In this document: piece after piece, positions 45,301-57,440 of the stretch
Position numbering within the stretch: position 1 is the stretch's first letter
Layout: each line of letters starts with the position of its first letter
NCBI GenBank assembly: GCA_036429605.1
Contig: JAVFKD010000010.1
Span: forward strand, 1,116,001-1,180,000
Length of the DNA stretch: 64,000 bases
Direction of reading: 5' to 3'
Source of the DNA: Cladobotryum mycophilum
Taxonomy: Eukaryota; Ascomycota; Sordariomycetes; Hypocreales; Hypocreaceae
The notes under the pieces: model-generated
Seen by the model: the letters and a program-made list of their open reading frames with translations, nothing else
Databases searched by the model: none
What the model was told of the DNA's origin: nothing
Program-made: the position numbers and the translations under genes

Positions 45301-47313
45301 ATGTCAATGTCGGCTGATACGTTGCAGAAACCACCACCTTGCGTGGAACAGAGCTCCAATCAGCAAATTGCCGCAGCTACCATGCACCAGATTGCGACAG
45401 GCTTCTGGACCGACTATTCCCAATCGCCTGCTCTGGGAGCCACCTTGACACTGAGAAAGACCAGTGCGAATTATTTGTTGTCCGCCCTCACGGTCATAGT
45501 GACCGTCGCCTCTACTAGTGCCTGGCGGCTCCTTGCTTTCTATCTTCACGATGCGTGGGCCGGCAGGGTATCACCAGACGCGCTTGACCTCCAGCATCGA
45601 GTGATGCTACGCAATACAAGAAGTGCTGTGAGCTCTGTCATTAGTCTCGTAAGGCTGCACTTTGCCTGGGCGAAACGGCCTCCGCCACAACTGCTGCGCC
45701 GCACCTTGAGCCTGCTTATACTATTATTCGTTATTTTCGGCACCTTTATGGCCGCCTCGATCCTTATATCTCGGGTCGTGAGCTCGAACGGGGATGTGGC
45801 TCGCCTGATTCCGTACCTTTGCGGCGATGCATCGTACTACTCCTCTGTTCAAGTGGACCATTGGACGACGAACAACGCCCGCCAAGACAGGTTAATTCTT
45901 TCTGAGAAATACGAGAATAGCTCAGTGATCAACAATATGCAGCCGGTGTTCATACGGCCTACACTGCCATACAAAGTCTCGACAGATGCCCCGTGCCCCT
46001 TCCCGAACGCTACACGATGTTCCCTGGGACCGGATGGGGCTTTTGCCATGACCTCTGGTATGATAAGTTCGTAGATGCTGGGGATCAATGGTCGGCTAGG
46101 GGATAGAGTTTCCTTCCAGGTCAACATGACCTGCTCCCTGTTACAGGTCGAAGACCTTAGCATGCCATGCAATAATACCGATAGCACACCCATGGCCATG
46201 GTTAACATTGGGACTTCCAGCACGCCCACTGCGCAAGATGGTTCTAGCATTCTCCAATTTTCGGAGCCTCCAAATGTTGGTCTCCCCTATTATCAATTAC
46301 AGTATGTGGAAGGCGCTCGCTATTGACCCTCGTGGAAGTGACAAAGGCCTATACATCGCAGACAAATACAGCTCTATGATGGGAGATACAAATACGCTAG
46401 CTGGATTCCCAGCCTCGAATTTGATAGAACTCATGCAGATCTGTACTCGTTTATCCTCGCTCAAGGTCGCATGCTTCACTATGCTCCCGTACAGGACCCC
46501 TGGTTTCTCGCTACCAAACCGCACAGCTCCTTCCTGAATGTCTATGTGGCCAACAACCTTTTTGGATTTATAGGATATGCCATGGAGTGGACCATGTGCA
46601 ACCCAGTCTTGGGGCTGTGTACGCCCACGAGAGTACTTTATAAAATGCGGAGCAACGTTGACACCCTAGGTCTCAATTCTGAACAGAATACAACAGCACA
46701 GCGCATATTGAAATATATTGAACATAATGAACTCTCATTGCTCATCGATAATCTTAAGCAGGAGGCCCTCTACATCAATGAACGGTCCCTTTTCAGCCTT
46801 GAGTCCTCCAGTATGCCTGATACACAGTGGCGGACAGAGGTGCTTGGCTGGTTCCAGCTCATTCTAGCAATGATCCAAGCCATGGCAGTTGAGTACGCTG
46901 CCAAGAGTCCCAACTACGAGAAGTCCATGCACACCCTAATCACGTTGGAAAATGTCCATGATGGCCAGTGCAGGAACCAGTTGGTCAGCGTTGTTGGTGA
47001 GGAAGAGAACTTTAGCGTGCTTGGCCTGGCCGTCATGCTTGGTTTCTGCCTTGTTATCATCATCGCCAGCCTGGTCGTGGAACCGCTGAGCGATCGGGTC
47101 TGGGGCCCTAGGAACTTCTCCTCTAGACGGCTCGCGCGACAGGCTGATGACAAACTCCACCTGCTTCGCATGGCGTTGTCGGACCCGGATGATGAACGGT
47201 GTGAGTGGGAGCTGGGCCGTGGGGACATTCCCATCTTGGCGGGATCATACACGCACGGGAAGTCCGAGGTTGTCAACAAACTGGTAGTATATACCAAGTC
47301 TTCAAGCGTGTAG
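45301..47313 (+). pseudogene. fungal transmembrane protein gene with an in-frame TAG
   Basis: The best model is 45301..46301 joined to 46362..47313, with a 60-bp intron (GTATGT..CAG), about 650 codons. The N-terminus shows GFWTDYSQSPALGATLTLRK and a helix LLSALTVIVTVASTSAWRLL, then TM2 LLILLFVIFGTFMAASILIS. A Cys-containing extracellular region follows (RLIPYLCGD, CPFPNATRCSLGPDGAFAMT). The C-terminus has TM3 VLGLAVMLGFCLVIIIASLV and a cytosolic tail. This layout is common to a large, poorly characterised fungal membrane-protein family. Codon 258 (46072-46074) is TAG, between SGMISS and MLGINGRLGDRV; the frame is open on both sides. A C-to-T change of CAG would fit RIP-type mutation. A 42-bp intron (46060-46101) could remove it, but that is shorter than the other introns here and deletes conserved-looking residues. 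Confidence 0.6.
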
Positions 47314-48036
47314 TATTTGATGCTATAAGGACCTGTAGCAGTGGTTCCCTCCAGACTATTATTGGCCAAGTTGAGCTTTTTTTTGAGCATCCGGGACGAG
47401 ATGCTATAATTTTAGTATGAGCACTTCTTACATACACTTCACTATCTCACATGAATGAAATGAAGTATACGATGAAAGGAGAGCAAAATGGCATAATCAG
47501 TCAAGTGTGTATGTACGCCTCCCATTTACGGGGGCACTGGATACGCCCTACACTAAGGGTGAGCCTGGCAGGTTTTTGAATGGGTTACGTTACAGCTGAG
47601 GCTACAGATTCATTTTACCCCGCAGCGTAGATTGGCATCTGCGAACGGCTAGTTGGCGGTTCGGTTCGGTTCTGTTGCATTCCGAATTACCGTTCCTCAT
47701 CGACAGATACGAGGTAGCATCAATGTTTCACCTCACTCGTGTGCTGTACCCCACGGGCACCTCTCAATGAACTATAGGAATACGGGGGTTGACTTCTGTG
47801 CGATAAGTAGCAGGTCTGTTCTCACATGAGCATATAGAGAGCTTCAGCTCTGTGCCTTTTCTGGATTGGAACGAGGGTCGGGTTGGTTCCCTACATGATC
47901 ATCATTGGGTCAACTTTCATCAAGGTGCTAGAAATAGTCAAATATGAATGGGACTGTGTGTTGTCTATGATTCCGTATTCATGCATGAGTCGCTCTATCA
48001 TTAAAACTATGTGCGCCCGCGCCGTCATTATGTAAA
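47314..48036. other. intergenic between convergent genes
   Basis: About 720 bp, no open frame of interest and no repeats recognised. Confidence 0.4.
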
Positions 48037-49496
48037 CTACTGCTTCACGTCCTTGAACTTCTGTCTTATCTCCTCCTCGGTGAACTTCTTCGTGCAGCTC
48101 TTCAGCAGCGCCATCCGCTCTTCCATGGTCATGGAGATCTGGTTACCGATGGGCACCATGCACTCTGCGAGGGTCCGGTAGTCCTTCATCAAGATCCTGA
48201 CCGTGATCATGATGTAGTCGATGTTGTGGAAGACAAGGGCGTGCTGGGATGCGTATGTGCCTTTGCTCTTCATGAACGAGACTGGGTGCTCACGCCAGTG
48301 TCGGAGGGGGTTGAGGTGATGAGAGGTGTGGTAGCCGTCATTGAAGCAATGGCGATTGCTCTGCGGGTAATAAGTTAGTCGGTCGCTGATGAAACTGGGT
48401 CGCAACTTTTGTTTTGAGGGATGCAACTTACAGGTACGTCAATCAATGTGATGCTAGAGCGGTAATCTGAATCCGGCTCCTCATGATCGACCAAGGCGTG
48501 CTGGCCCCAGTTTCCTACCATGAGACCCAGACGAAGGAGCATCAAAGGCACCAAGAGAACACAAAACGTAGCTTGCGGTTTCAGCCGATATAGCATGAAC
48601 AATGTCGCGTATTCACCCACCTCCCAGAAGGCAGCCTTGGCAGCAACCCCGTATCTTCCCTTTCTCATAAAGTACAAGGGTAGGTCAAGCCAGACGAAAA
48701 AGTAGAAGCGACCGAGGTAATGGAGAAAGTGGAGAATATCATCGCGTTGGTAACGAATGGTGGACGAGAGGTCATCGGGACCATTGCCCTCGACGTGATG
48801 ATGCTTGACATGATGGTAAAAGTATGAGTTCCACGTGTGGCCCATGAGTGGATCCGTAATGTACGGGAACAATGCGTCGAAAAGAGCGAAGCGTTTGTTG
48901 AGGATACCCCGCATGTGAATGTGCTGATGCATCATGAGCGTGTATGAGCCAATGTAGCTCACCTGCATAACACAGTGAAGCAGCCCATGAATCCAATTGA
49001 ACCGCCAGAATAGGAAGATGGCGCTGGGGACGGACGTGGTGAAGTAGAGCAGCAGATGAGTGAGCATCACGACATCCGTTTCGACTCGAACAATGGACCG
49101 GGCGGTCCGGACGTAAGGCTCCAAGACCCACTGGTGGAGGAATTTGGGCAGCTGCAGTTTGTCGAGATCGACGCTGGTGAAGACTGTGGGCTCAAAGTGA
49201 GCGCTTTTCGGGTCATTCATGGCGGCGAGGGTTTCAATGGTCTCCTCATCGCGATGCTGGGCCGCCCGGTTCTCCCCCGCAGAAGCACGGGCTCGCAGAC
49301 CAGATCCAGCAGCATCCTTTGGCGAGGTATTTCCATTTGACGCATGGCCATTCGTGTTTGAGTCTGTCTTTTCCAGACTGCCATTTGATCTTGACTCTTT
49401 GTCTGGGGTCTGGTCCTGAATGTCGGCTGCGAGGTTCCGGAGGAGCAGGACGTCAGCCTTGGTGAGCTCTGGGTGATACACCACGGCGTCTGCCAT
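48037..49496 (-). CDS. membrane fatty acid desaturase/hydroxylase-like protein
   Basis: Exons 49496..48432 and 48360..48037, intron 71 bp (GTAAGT..CAG), 462 aa. The soluble N-terminus is Ser/Asn-rich. Hydrophobic helices flank three His boxes of the membrane di-iron superfamily: HQHIHMRG (HxxxH type), YHHVKHHHVEGNG and GYHTSHHLNPL. TM segments include VVMLTHLLLYFTTSVPSAIF and CVLLVPLMLLRLGLM. The spacing fits fatty acid desaturase / hydroxylase enzymes of the ER. There is no fused cytochrome b5 domain (no HPGG). Substrate chain and regiochemistry are unknown. The intron falls just before the third His box. Frame intact. Confidence 0.9.
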
Positions 49497-51390
49497 TTCG
49501 GTATACCGCCCTTTGCGGGTGATTGAAACCCAAGATGAATAAATAAATAGTTTTATCCCTAGAAATGCCTTGAGGGGGTTTCAAATAGTAAGGAAGAAAT
49601 GAGGTGCAATGTTGCGCTGTGATTGCTATCCGCCTATGTTGTCAAGGAGAATCGAGACCTCAAGCTCTTTATCTGGTATGTGAATTTATGGTGGTTTGTA
49701 TTCCCAACAAGGTGACGGCCGACACGACTTTCTCAGGGGCTAGACCTCCTTTTCGCCTAACCGGTGTGGATACTGTGGCACTACCTTGGCCCCGGAAATA
49801 TGATTCGCTGCTTGGGCTCTTTTTTCTTTATCGATTCTGTGACCCGTTATTTGTTGTGTAAGTCGAGAATTTTCTACCGTATAGACTACTCTTGGTTGCC
49901 TTTCTTGTCAAGCTTAGATCGGATAGAACGGGGGGTCTGTGTGTGTATCGTCGCAACACGGGATAGTTGCATGAGAAGGGGGTAGAGGACCCTTTGAGGA
50001 GCATTGATGACGTGAAAGCTTTATCACAGAAACAAAATTCGCTTGTGTGTGTAATTTTTTTTCAGGGTCTTTGTACATACATAGGTATCCATGGATGTAT
50101 TAAGATTGCACACTCCACTTCTTTTACACCCCTATGCGTGCTGCATAAACAGGGCTGTTTTTTTACCCAGCCGCCTTTCAACCGGAAAAGCAATCCGATC
50201 TGTTAATCTGGATCAAACAAGGCACCACCAAAGGGAGAATTTTAGGGCTGAGTTACTTGCATTGGCTTTCATCGACGAATGCCAGTGAATCGCTGCACAA
50301 TACGTCTGCTTGCTTTACTTGGAAAAGTACTGGTACTCTATTTCACTTTCTTTCTTCAGCGGCCCGCGAGGCGAATGCCTTTTCAAGTCTGTCACCGCGC
50401 TGGGCTTCGTTAGGTTACCTCCATCGATGGGCTAGACTAGATAGTAGCTTGCACTGAGGTAACATATAGATACACGGATCTATCTCGAATCTGACTGCAG
50501 CTCCCGACCACGTGGGGCACCTCAGTTCAGAGCGGGGGAATACAATGACACTGCTGGAACACACCAAGTCAGTCTACCATCCAACAATTGACGACTACTC
50601 GACGCGTTCCCACTCAAGAGATACATGGATGCAGCTCGTTATATGGGACAGGGCCGCTGGCAGGCCTTGCTTCAGCAGCATCAATATTCCTCAGCCTTCA
50701 AAGCGATCAATCATAACGTCCAACGTGGGCGAGTAAGAAGACCATACGAAAATTCTTCTCGTGTACATGCTAACGACAAAGGTGGACGGTAGTTGGACGC
50801 AGGACAGAGTCATTTCTACCGCCTCAGCCTGTACGATTCGCAGACAGTGATGTCAGAGTCCAGGGTCTCACTTGTTACAGCGCCTTCTGAACGGCACGCA
50901 CATAGCCGGACAGATTGACTTGTTCTTGTTTAGAGTTCGAATCCTCCGGAAGAAATACCAGTTTTATTCTCCAAATAATCACGTTGTTTCTACCAAAAGC
51001 CATTGTACCACAATCCGTACAGTGGCGACTCCGTTGTTACTCAGCGCTCGTCATGGCAGCCTAACTTTGCCGCTCTGCCGATAAAATCTCATCGCTCAGC
51101 CTCGACAACGAAGCCTCTGCTCTTACAAGAGCCTTAGTGTCGAAATGCCCACTCGAAATGGACATACATTTCATAGCCATCGCTCAAATATACTTTCGCT
51201 GCGCATCTGGTCAGCGCATGCGCATCGTATCGTATGCAGTGCATTAGCAATTTGGTAAAAAAAATGCGTCTCCCTACTGAACCTGGTTGATGCTTTGGCC
51301 TCACGTATATAAGATGTCGTGCAGGTCGTCTCATTATGATCAGGGTTCATATTGTAATATTGCAACAGCACAGCAGGACATCAGATCAAA
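49497..51390. other. intergenic, TATA box near the 3' end
   Basis: About 1.9 kb, no gene seen. TATATAAG at 51306-51313 lies about 80 bp before the ATG at 51391 and probably serves the oxidoreductase gene. Confidence 0.45.
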
Positions 51391-53156
51391 ATGGTCCAGC
51401 TAGCTTCTTTATTCTCATCATCTCTATTAGCCTTAGTTGCATCAGCAGCGACCGATCCCGGCTATAACTGTCGCCCAGGCCAAAAATGCTGGCCGTCCTT
51501 GCGCGAATGGCAACAGTTCAATGCCAGTATTAGCGGTCATCTGTATGAAACCATCCCGATTGCTGCTCCCTGTTACAAAAACTCTCCCTACTATGACGAA
51601 GCCGCCTGCAAGGTCGTCGAGGACTACTATGGCGACAGTGTCGCTCGAGGGGAGCACTTTGGACAAACCTACTGGTTAAATTGGGAGACCTGTCGCAATA
51701 CTGGATGTGCGCTGCTCGAATCCAATCCAGAGGAGACCACGTACGGCAATTGCTCCATCGGAAGGCTGGCGTCGTATTATGTCGATGTCCGAGAGACCTC
51801 TCACATTTCCGCAGCACTTCAATTTGCCAAGGTCCACAACATTCGCATCAGTATCAAGAACACGGGTCATGACTTTTTCGGACGATCCTCGGTGCCAAAC
51901 ACCCTCGCCATCTGGACTCACAATCTTGATGCCCTCAACTTCTACTCCAACTTCACTGCACACGACTGTCCTCCAGCCAATGGTAATAATGTTGGGGAGC
52001 TGGCAGCCGGAGTCATCGCGGGTGACGCCTATCGCTTCTTCAGCAACCATGGCATGGACATCCCAGGAGGCTACGAACAATCTGTCGGACTTGCAGGTGG
52101 GTTCGCCCAGGGAGGAGGTGTTGGGTCTTTCACAACGACCTATGGCTTGATGGCCGACAATGCCGTCGAGTTCGAGGTGGTGACCGCGGACGGCGAGGTG
52201 CGCATCATCAACCAGTGCAATGACCCCGATCTTTTCTGGGCCATGCGTGGCGGAGGGGGCGGCACCTTTGCGGTCCTCACAAAGTATCGAGTCCAAGTTT
52301 ATCCCTCGCTGCCCATTCACGTCTACACCTTTACCGCCAACATCACCGGCGTTGGAAAGGGCACCAATGCGACAACGAACGTTGCTCTTCGCGAGATCCT
52401 CACTGCGCATGCACAGAATCAAGTCGAGTGGTCGGCTCAGTTGGTGACGGGCCAGGTTGAGTACTTCCCCGAGAGAGTTGCCGTCAGCCTGGTGTCAGTC
52501 TACGGCGACAACGGCTCGAAGCTGAGAGCTGCTACCGCGTCTTTTGCCCACTTTCTAGGCAATAGAACCGACCTGTCCGTTTCCGCAAATCGGTATACCT
52601 CCTACAAAAATTACGCAGACTATCTCTCCGTCACTGCTGCCGATGCCAAAATCACCGAACCGTCGGGCATTTTCTCCATACTAGGTTCCCGACTCATCCC
52701 CCGCAAGGCCTTTGAAGCCGCTGCTACAATTGATGAGCTGGCGGAAGGTGTCGCGCAAGGAATTGAAACGGCGAGAAGTTTTCTTAATCTCACGGGCACC
52801 CAGGTTGTCTTGGAAACCCCCTCAGCAACCTCGACCTGAATCAATCGTCATCGGCCAATCCAGCGTGGCGCGACTCGCTCTGGCATGTAATCCACGTTGG
52901 AGAGTGGTTGGAGCCACTGGAGGACGATGTTTTGCAACGTACCGCGGACGGATTTCTGAAGCTGCTGGATCCTCTCAAGAAATTGAGCCCTGGTGGCGGA
53001 GTCTACCTCAATGAAGCACATTACTTGGAACCAGAATGGCGGCAAACCTATTTTGGCTCATTCTACGACAGGCTCGTCGAGGTCAAGGAACAGTACGACC
53101 CCTCTCACATCTTTGACTGTTACAAATGTGTTGGGTGGAGGGGTGAGCAAGAGTAA
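51391..53156 (+). CDS. secreted FAD-linked (BBE-type) oxidoreductase (one-base frameshift in a C5 run)
   Basis: Single exon, start ATG 51391. A signal peptide (MVQLASLFSSSLLALVASAA) is followed by CRPGQKCWPSLREWQQF, typical of secreted fungal FAD oxidases of the vanillyl-alcohol/berberine-bridge group. The FAD_binding_4 domain shows IRISIKNTGHDFFGRSS (His likely binding FAD covalently), GVIAGDAYRF, AGGFAQGGGVGSFTTTYG and FWAMRGGGGGTFAVLTKY. The C-terminal BBE motif is YDPSHIFDCYKCVGW. The frame breaks at the C5 run 52817-52821: GTQVVLETP should continue LSNLDLNQSSSANPAWRDSL, which lies in the next frame and needs one extra C. The span of 1766 nt is one short of a multiple of three. The corrected length would be about 588 aa. 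Substrate unknown. Pseudogene or homopolymer error. Confidence 0.87.
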
Positions 53157-54319
53157 GTCCTTTACTGACGGCTTTTCAATTTTTTTGCAAGACTAATATG
53201 ATATAGTCCGTTCTATTCCTGCTATCAGTGATGAGAAGAAAGGAATGCCCAGCCCAATACTTGAACATTAGAACGCTTATTTCATATACAAGGAATACAG
53301 GTGCTGAAATGGGATGGAAAATTGGAAGAAACAGTCCTGCCTTGGTCTTGGATAGTGTTCAGTGGATTTCATCCGTAGGTCCATTATATACCTATACCCA
53401 ATTGACAACATCATACGCTTCTAGAGGATACTTTACCTCAAGAAGATTGACATGCTTGAACTAAAAGTGACGGCAGTTGAGACCGAGAGGGGAGTGGATA
53501 TTTGAGGAGGCTTGAGAGAAATATTGCAAAGCCCAGCACGGCCTAACATAGCTAGAAGCTTTGATGCATAACAAAGGAAAGAAAATTGTGCATCTATGAT
53601 TATATACAAAGGAATAGCGCGTTCCATCACAAAAGGCCCGTAGCCCTGAGCATTCATCCCCATTACCTAAGCGCTCCAACGCTGTGCCCAACCTATTCCA
53701 ACACCTAGTATGAGGATTTGAATCGGATGTGTATGCATTATGCGTCCTATAAAAGATAGGTTGATGCTACTGCATTACTAAGGCATTTCTGACTGGGCAA
53801 GAAATGTGAAGCCAAAGCTTAGGCCACTTGAACCCTATCTACTGCACGCGAGGCTCTTCAACAGTAGATTTATGCTGGCAGAAAGGATAGGGCGTATGCA
53901 GTATTGAGCAATCTTGTCACGGGTAGCAGTTTAGTGTAGAACTCAGCGTACAGTAAGTGCTGATGTGTGATTAACGACTGACTAGACTAATTTGTCGGCA
54001 GAGACAGTACTTCCTATATAGATACAGGATATTCAGTGAATGGATGGATCACTCTAGATCACCGTGACCTTTGGTGATCCTGGATCGTAATGCATCACTA
54101 CGAGAAGTCGTGATCCTTGACGTGGCCCACTCTGTCTGTTGGTGATCCATGTTGATTGGCGGCCCGTGCCGACATTCTTCTGTGAGATAGGTATCTTGTC
54201 ACGAGGCTAGGTCGTGACACACATACAGTTCCTTTAGTGGTCGTTTGAGGCGATCACGGACATTCTATAGTAAGCGTTTCAAGTGATCGCTAGTGGCGTA
54301 GTGACTGTTGTATTATTTA
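53157..54319. other. intergenic, no gene recognised
   Basis: About 1.2 kb between convergent genes. Several copies of GGTGATCC or its complement occur at 54045-54155 (for example 54072-54079 and 54142-54149), with no clear structure. Confidence 0.35.
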
Positions 54320-55867
54320 TTATTCATCTCGAGGCACTCTCCTGCTCTCGGGAATGTAATTGATACAAATTCTCAAGGCTATAGCCAAGGGAATGAGAAT
54401 AACCCACGCAAGATAACCCCATAATATTTGGCTTCTGATACCAACTGCAAAGATTACTGTTGAAACACCAGGAACGAACGATCTAATGACACTAGCACAC
54501 GTCATAGAAAGCCCATTCAAGGTAGCAATAATATGGGGGCTTGGGGATGCATCGTTAATAGCCAGTTGCGCACTAGTGAAACCCATAGATACACCAGGTC
54601 CAATAATGGCGATCAAACTACCCAACGTCCATGCCCAAGCCATGGCAGACTTAGTGCCGATGCGGAGGAACAGATTGAGGAGTATGATACCTGCTAAAAA
54701 GAACTGGTAGGCTGTTGCGCATATCTTTAATAAGTTCTTAGTGCCATAGCGACCCTGCAGAATGGGAAAGGCAAGGATAAGCCAAAGAGCCTGACTAGCT
54801 CCTTGAACGGCCATAAAGGCAGAGATTTGTGAAGGGGAGAAGCCAACACCACCGATAGTAATAGGAGTGAATAAGAATACTGGCATAATAGCCGTGAATG
54901 CAAAGGCAAGAAGCATGAAGTGAGTATAGACCCAGATAGTAATAGCGACTTTAGGAGCCATGAGAAGCTCGAGTATAGAGAGATCTTTGTGGGCGGCGGC
55001 TTTACTACCACTGGTAGAAGAGACGGTTTCGTCATCTGATTTAAGAGTCTCTTCAAGGAAGAGAAAGGTAACGACGACACCAGTGATACCCACAGCAGTC
55101 AGAACAATGCCTACGAGAGCGTAAGGGAAGTTCTCAAAGAATGTGATTCCTTTAAAGATTTCCGGGTATTGAGCAACAGGATCAGCCAATACACCGCCGA
55201 TAAGTGGGCCGAGACAGGTACCGATATTGTTAGCAAAGGCGAACCAGCTATACGCAATGGCCTCGTTCTCGGGCGTGCAGTGTTCGAAAAGCATCGTTCG
55301 CATTACCAATCTAGATCCAGAAAAGACACCAGCCAAGCAACGGAATAAAATCATCTGTGGAATTGTAGTGGCCATGGTATATGCCATTGTCCAGATGATC
55401 ATGCCTATTAAAGTGATGATCATGACGGGCTTACGGCCAATAGAATCGGCGAGACGGCCCCAGAAGATGAAAACGAAGACCTGAACGACGGAGAATAGGG
55501 ATTCTATGAGGCCACTGTAAAACCCTACGTCGGAGTCTGCCAAATGACCATTGCGCTGTACCATCTGGGCGATGAAGGGAAAGATAGCGAAGAATGCGAT
55601 GGGCTCCATGGTTCTAGCGAAGCATAGCAGGAAAATCTGAAGCTTGGGGAGTGCTTTGCTCGCCTGAGCGGCCTTGATCGCTGGAAGAACTCCATCTTCT
55701 ACCTGGGACGATGAGGCGTTGACATAAGACTCAGGTTCATCGCTTTTCCCAGAGATAAGGGGCGTCGTCTCTGTTGATTCCGAAGATATGATGTTGCTAC
55801 CATTGTCGTTGTGAAGAGTGTGCTCCGAAGACGAAGAACTCTCAGACCTTAGCGATAGCGGTGACAT
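54320..55867 (-). CDS. MFS transporter, 515 aa
   Basis: Single exon, intact. A Ser-rich acidic cytosolic N-terminus of about 80 residues precedes TM1 (IFLLCFARTMEPIAFFAIFP). Motif A is WGRLADSIGRKPVM between TM2 and TM3, and a C-motif-like stretch NNIGTCLGPLIGGVL lies near TM5. A central cytosolic loop (LKSDDETVSSTSGSKAAAHK) and six further helices follow. This is the fungal drug:H+ antiporter-like group related to plant zinc-induced-facilitator proteins. Substrate unknown. It is the last intact host gene before the repeat island, and its codons end in A/T more often than those of the metabolic genes at 14-20 kb. Confidence 0.9.
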   Translation of the reverse strand: MSPLSLRSESSSSSEHTLHNDNGSNIISSESTETTPLISGKSDEPESYVNASSSQVEDGVLPAIKAAQASKALPKLQIFLLCFARTMEPIAFFAIFPFIAQMVQRNGHLADSDVGFYSGLIESLFSVVQVFVFIFWGRLADSIGRKPVMIITLIGMIIWTMAYTMATTIPQMILFRCLAGVFSGSRLVMRTMLFEHCTPENEAIAYSWFAFANNIGTCLGPLIGGVLADPVAQYPEIFKGITFFENFPYALVGIVLTAVGITGVVVTFLFLEETLKSDDETVSSTSGSKAAAHKDLSILELLMAPKVAITIWVYTHFMLLAFAFTAIMPVFLFTPITIGGVGFSPSQISAFMAVQGASQALWLILAFPILQGRYGTKNLLKICATAYQFFLAGIILLNLFLRIGTKSAMAWAWTLGSLIAIIGPGVSMGFTSAQLAINDASPSPHIIATLNGLSMTCASVIRSFVPGVSTVIFAVGIRSQILWGYLAWVILIPLAIALRICINYIPESRRVPRDE

Positions 55868-56064
55868 CCTGTTTGAAGTATGGATGGAGGATGTGAACAG
55901 ATGACAGTGCTGAGTTTTTCGATCGGCGGCTTAGTACGTGTAGAGACGGGCTTTCGTGCTTCCGTACTAGATGCTGCAATCAAGGTTTTTTCTTCTTCTT
56001 TAGGGGTTAACGTGCCCAACTACGACTCTGTGACCACCACAAGACCGTGACGTAAGACATAGAC

Positions 56065-56110
56065 ACCACAAGTTCGACACCGCAAGTTCGACACCGCAAG
56101 TTCGACACCA
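56065..56110 (+). repeat. short tandem repeat, 14-bp unit, about three copies
   Basis: The unit CAAGTTCGACACCG is repeated head to tail at the edge of the transposon island, between the MFS gene and the transposase relic. Confidence 0.8.
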
Positions 56111-56151
56111 CATAATAAAATCACTGTAACATCAACAAGCCATATCCAAAT

Positions 56152-56607
56152 TAAATGAAATTTAAAATACAGAAAGATAAAAGCGACCGCCAGCTTATGC
56201 GCGAAGAAGGGTGCAATCCAGTGCTTGGTGGCTGCTCAATCGCGGCTGCCGCGCGCGCAACCGGAATTCCTTGGTCTACACTACATGACCGACTCAAAGG
56301 CGCGATGTCTACTCTGTATTCATATTACTAAGAAAGCGCCCAAAGACTATCTCCCGTACAAGAAGACTTACTAATTAAATACATTCTAAGCGAGAAAGAG
56401 GCCGGCAGGCCCCCTACCCATTACTAAACCTGCCGCTTTGCACAGCTTATCCTAGCCCACCAGGGTAACAATACCCCCAATAAGCTCACGGGTATGCGTG
56501 GAGCTTAAATCCACGGCCTCGTGAAAATTATGTCAGCCCGCAGATAGAGTGGGTACCCGGCCAATCAGAATGCAGTCCTTCGTTCAGATCAAAATGAACT
56601 AATGTAA
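56152..56607 (+). mobile_element. decayed Pogo/Fot1-type (DDE_1) transposase relic
   Basis: One frame from about 56176 reads a Psq-type helix-turn-helix (CSIAAAARATGIPWSTLHDR). It then reads a CENP-B-like block (RLSPVQEDLLIKYILSEKEA, then FAQLILAHQGNN), the usual N-terminal half of fungal Tc1/mariner-Pogo transposases. It is broken by in-frame stops (TAC-TAA near 56329, CAT-TAC-TAA near 56425, GCT-TAA near 56507, TAG near 56546). No DDE catalytic domain follows; the relic runs into AT-rich DNA. Stops of the TAA/TAG type fit RIP. Confidence 0.75.
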
Positions 56608-57232
56608 TATGTAACCGGGTGGATCTCTTCCCCTAGTACGGAGTAGATGTATTGTACCCGTTGGCAAGACCTATGTAAGCTACGGAAACTAACTTAGAGA
56701 GAGCTCTCTAAGTTAGGCTTAAAATTATAGAACAGCCATAAAGTTCCAGGACAGTAAGAAGGTACTTATATTATAGTAGAATTAATAAAGACAAAAAAGT
56801 ATTTTTTTATAAATAGGTTTAAAAATTTGGTTTATTTAAGATATTTTTATAATTATAAGCTAAAAATAAAAATATATAGGATATTTTAATTTTATATAAA
56901 AAGATTTTTTAATAAAAGTATTTTTTATTTTAATAAAATATTAATAAAATTGTTTTAAATTAATAAAAACTTTTAATCTATTATGTTTTTGAAATTATTA
57001 TATTTTTATTATTATAATATATTATATATAAATTATATATAAAAGAATATATAAAATAATAATATAGATTTTTATTAATTAAATAATAAAAGTATAAAAA
57101 GTTTTTTTTAAAAATATATTATATTACATTTAATTAATTAAATTTTAAATAATAAAAAATAAAAGATATATATTATTAATAATATATAAATAATCAAATA
57201 ATAAATTTATAAGTTAAATAAAATTAATTATA

Positions 57233-57440
57233 TATAATGACTTAACCTTACACTTATATTATCTACAAAAATAAACTTACTTTTAATAACGCTTATATAT
57301 ACTACTTATGAAAATATAATTATACTAAAACTTTAAACTATATAACTAATTATAATTAGCTTAAATAAAATTAAACTAAATAAATTTAATAACTTAAATA
57401 GAATTAACTTAAGCATATATAATAACTTAAATATAATTAA
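57233..57440 (+). repeat. transition-diverged direct repeat, copy A
   Basis: Aligns with 58030-58245. It begins TATAATGACTTAACCTTACA and lacks nearly all the C and G still present in copy B. The 3' part carries sub-repeats of a CTTAA-AA-ATTAACTTAAG-type unit. Confidence 0.75.

Noticed and set aside
46060..46101. 42-bp intron removing the TAG in the membrane-protein gene
   Set aside because: Possible by GT..AG and phase, but shorter than all other introns here and it removes conserved-looking residues.
51676..52422. 248-codon minus-strand frame inside the FAD oxidoreductase
   Set aside because: Antisense shadow; the plus strand has the FAD-binding motifs.
51391..55867. Secondary-metabolite cluster of FAD oxidoreductase plus MFS transporter
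   Set aside because: No PKS, NRPS, terpene or other core enzyme in the window.
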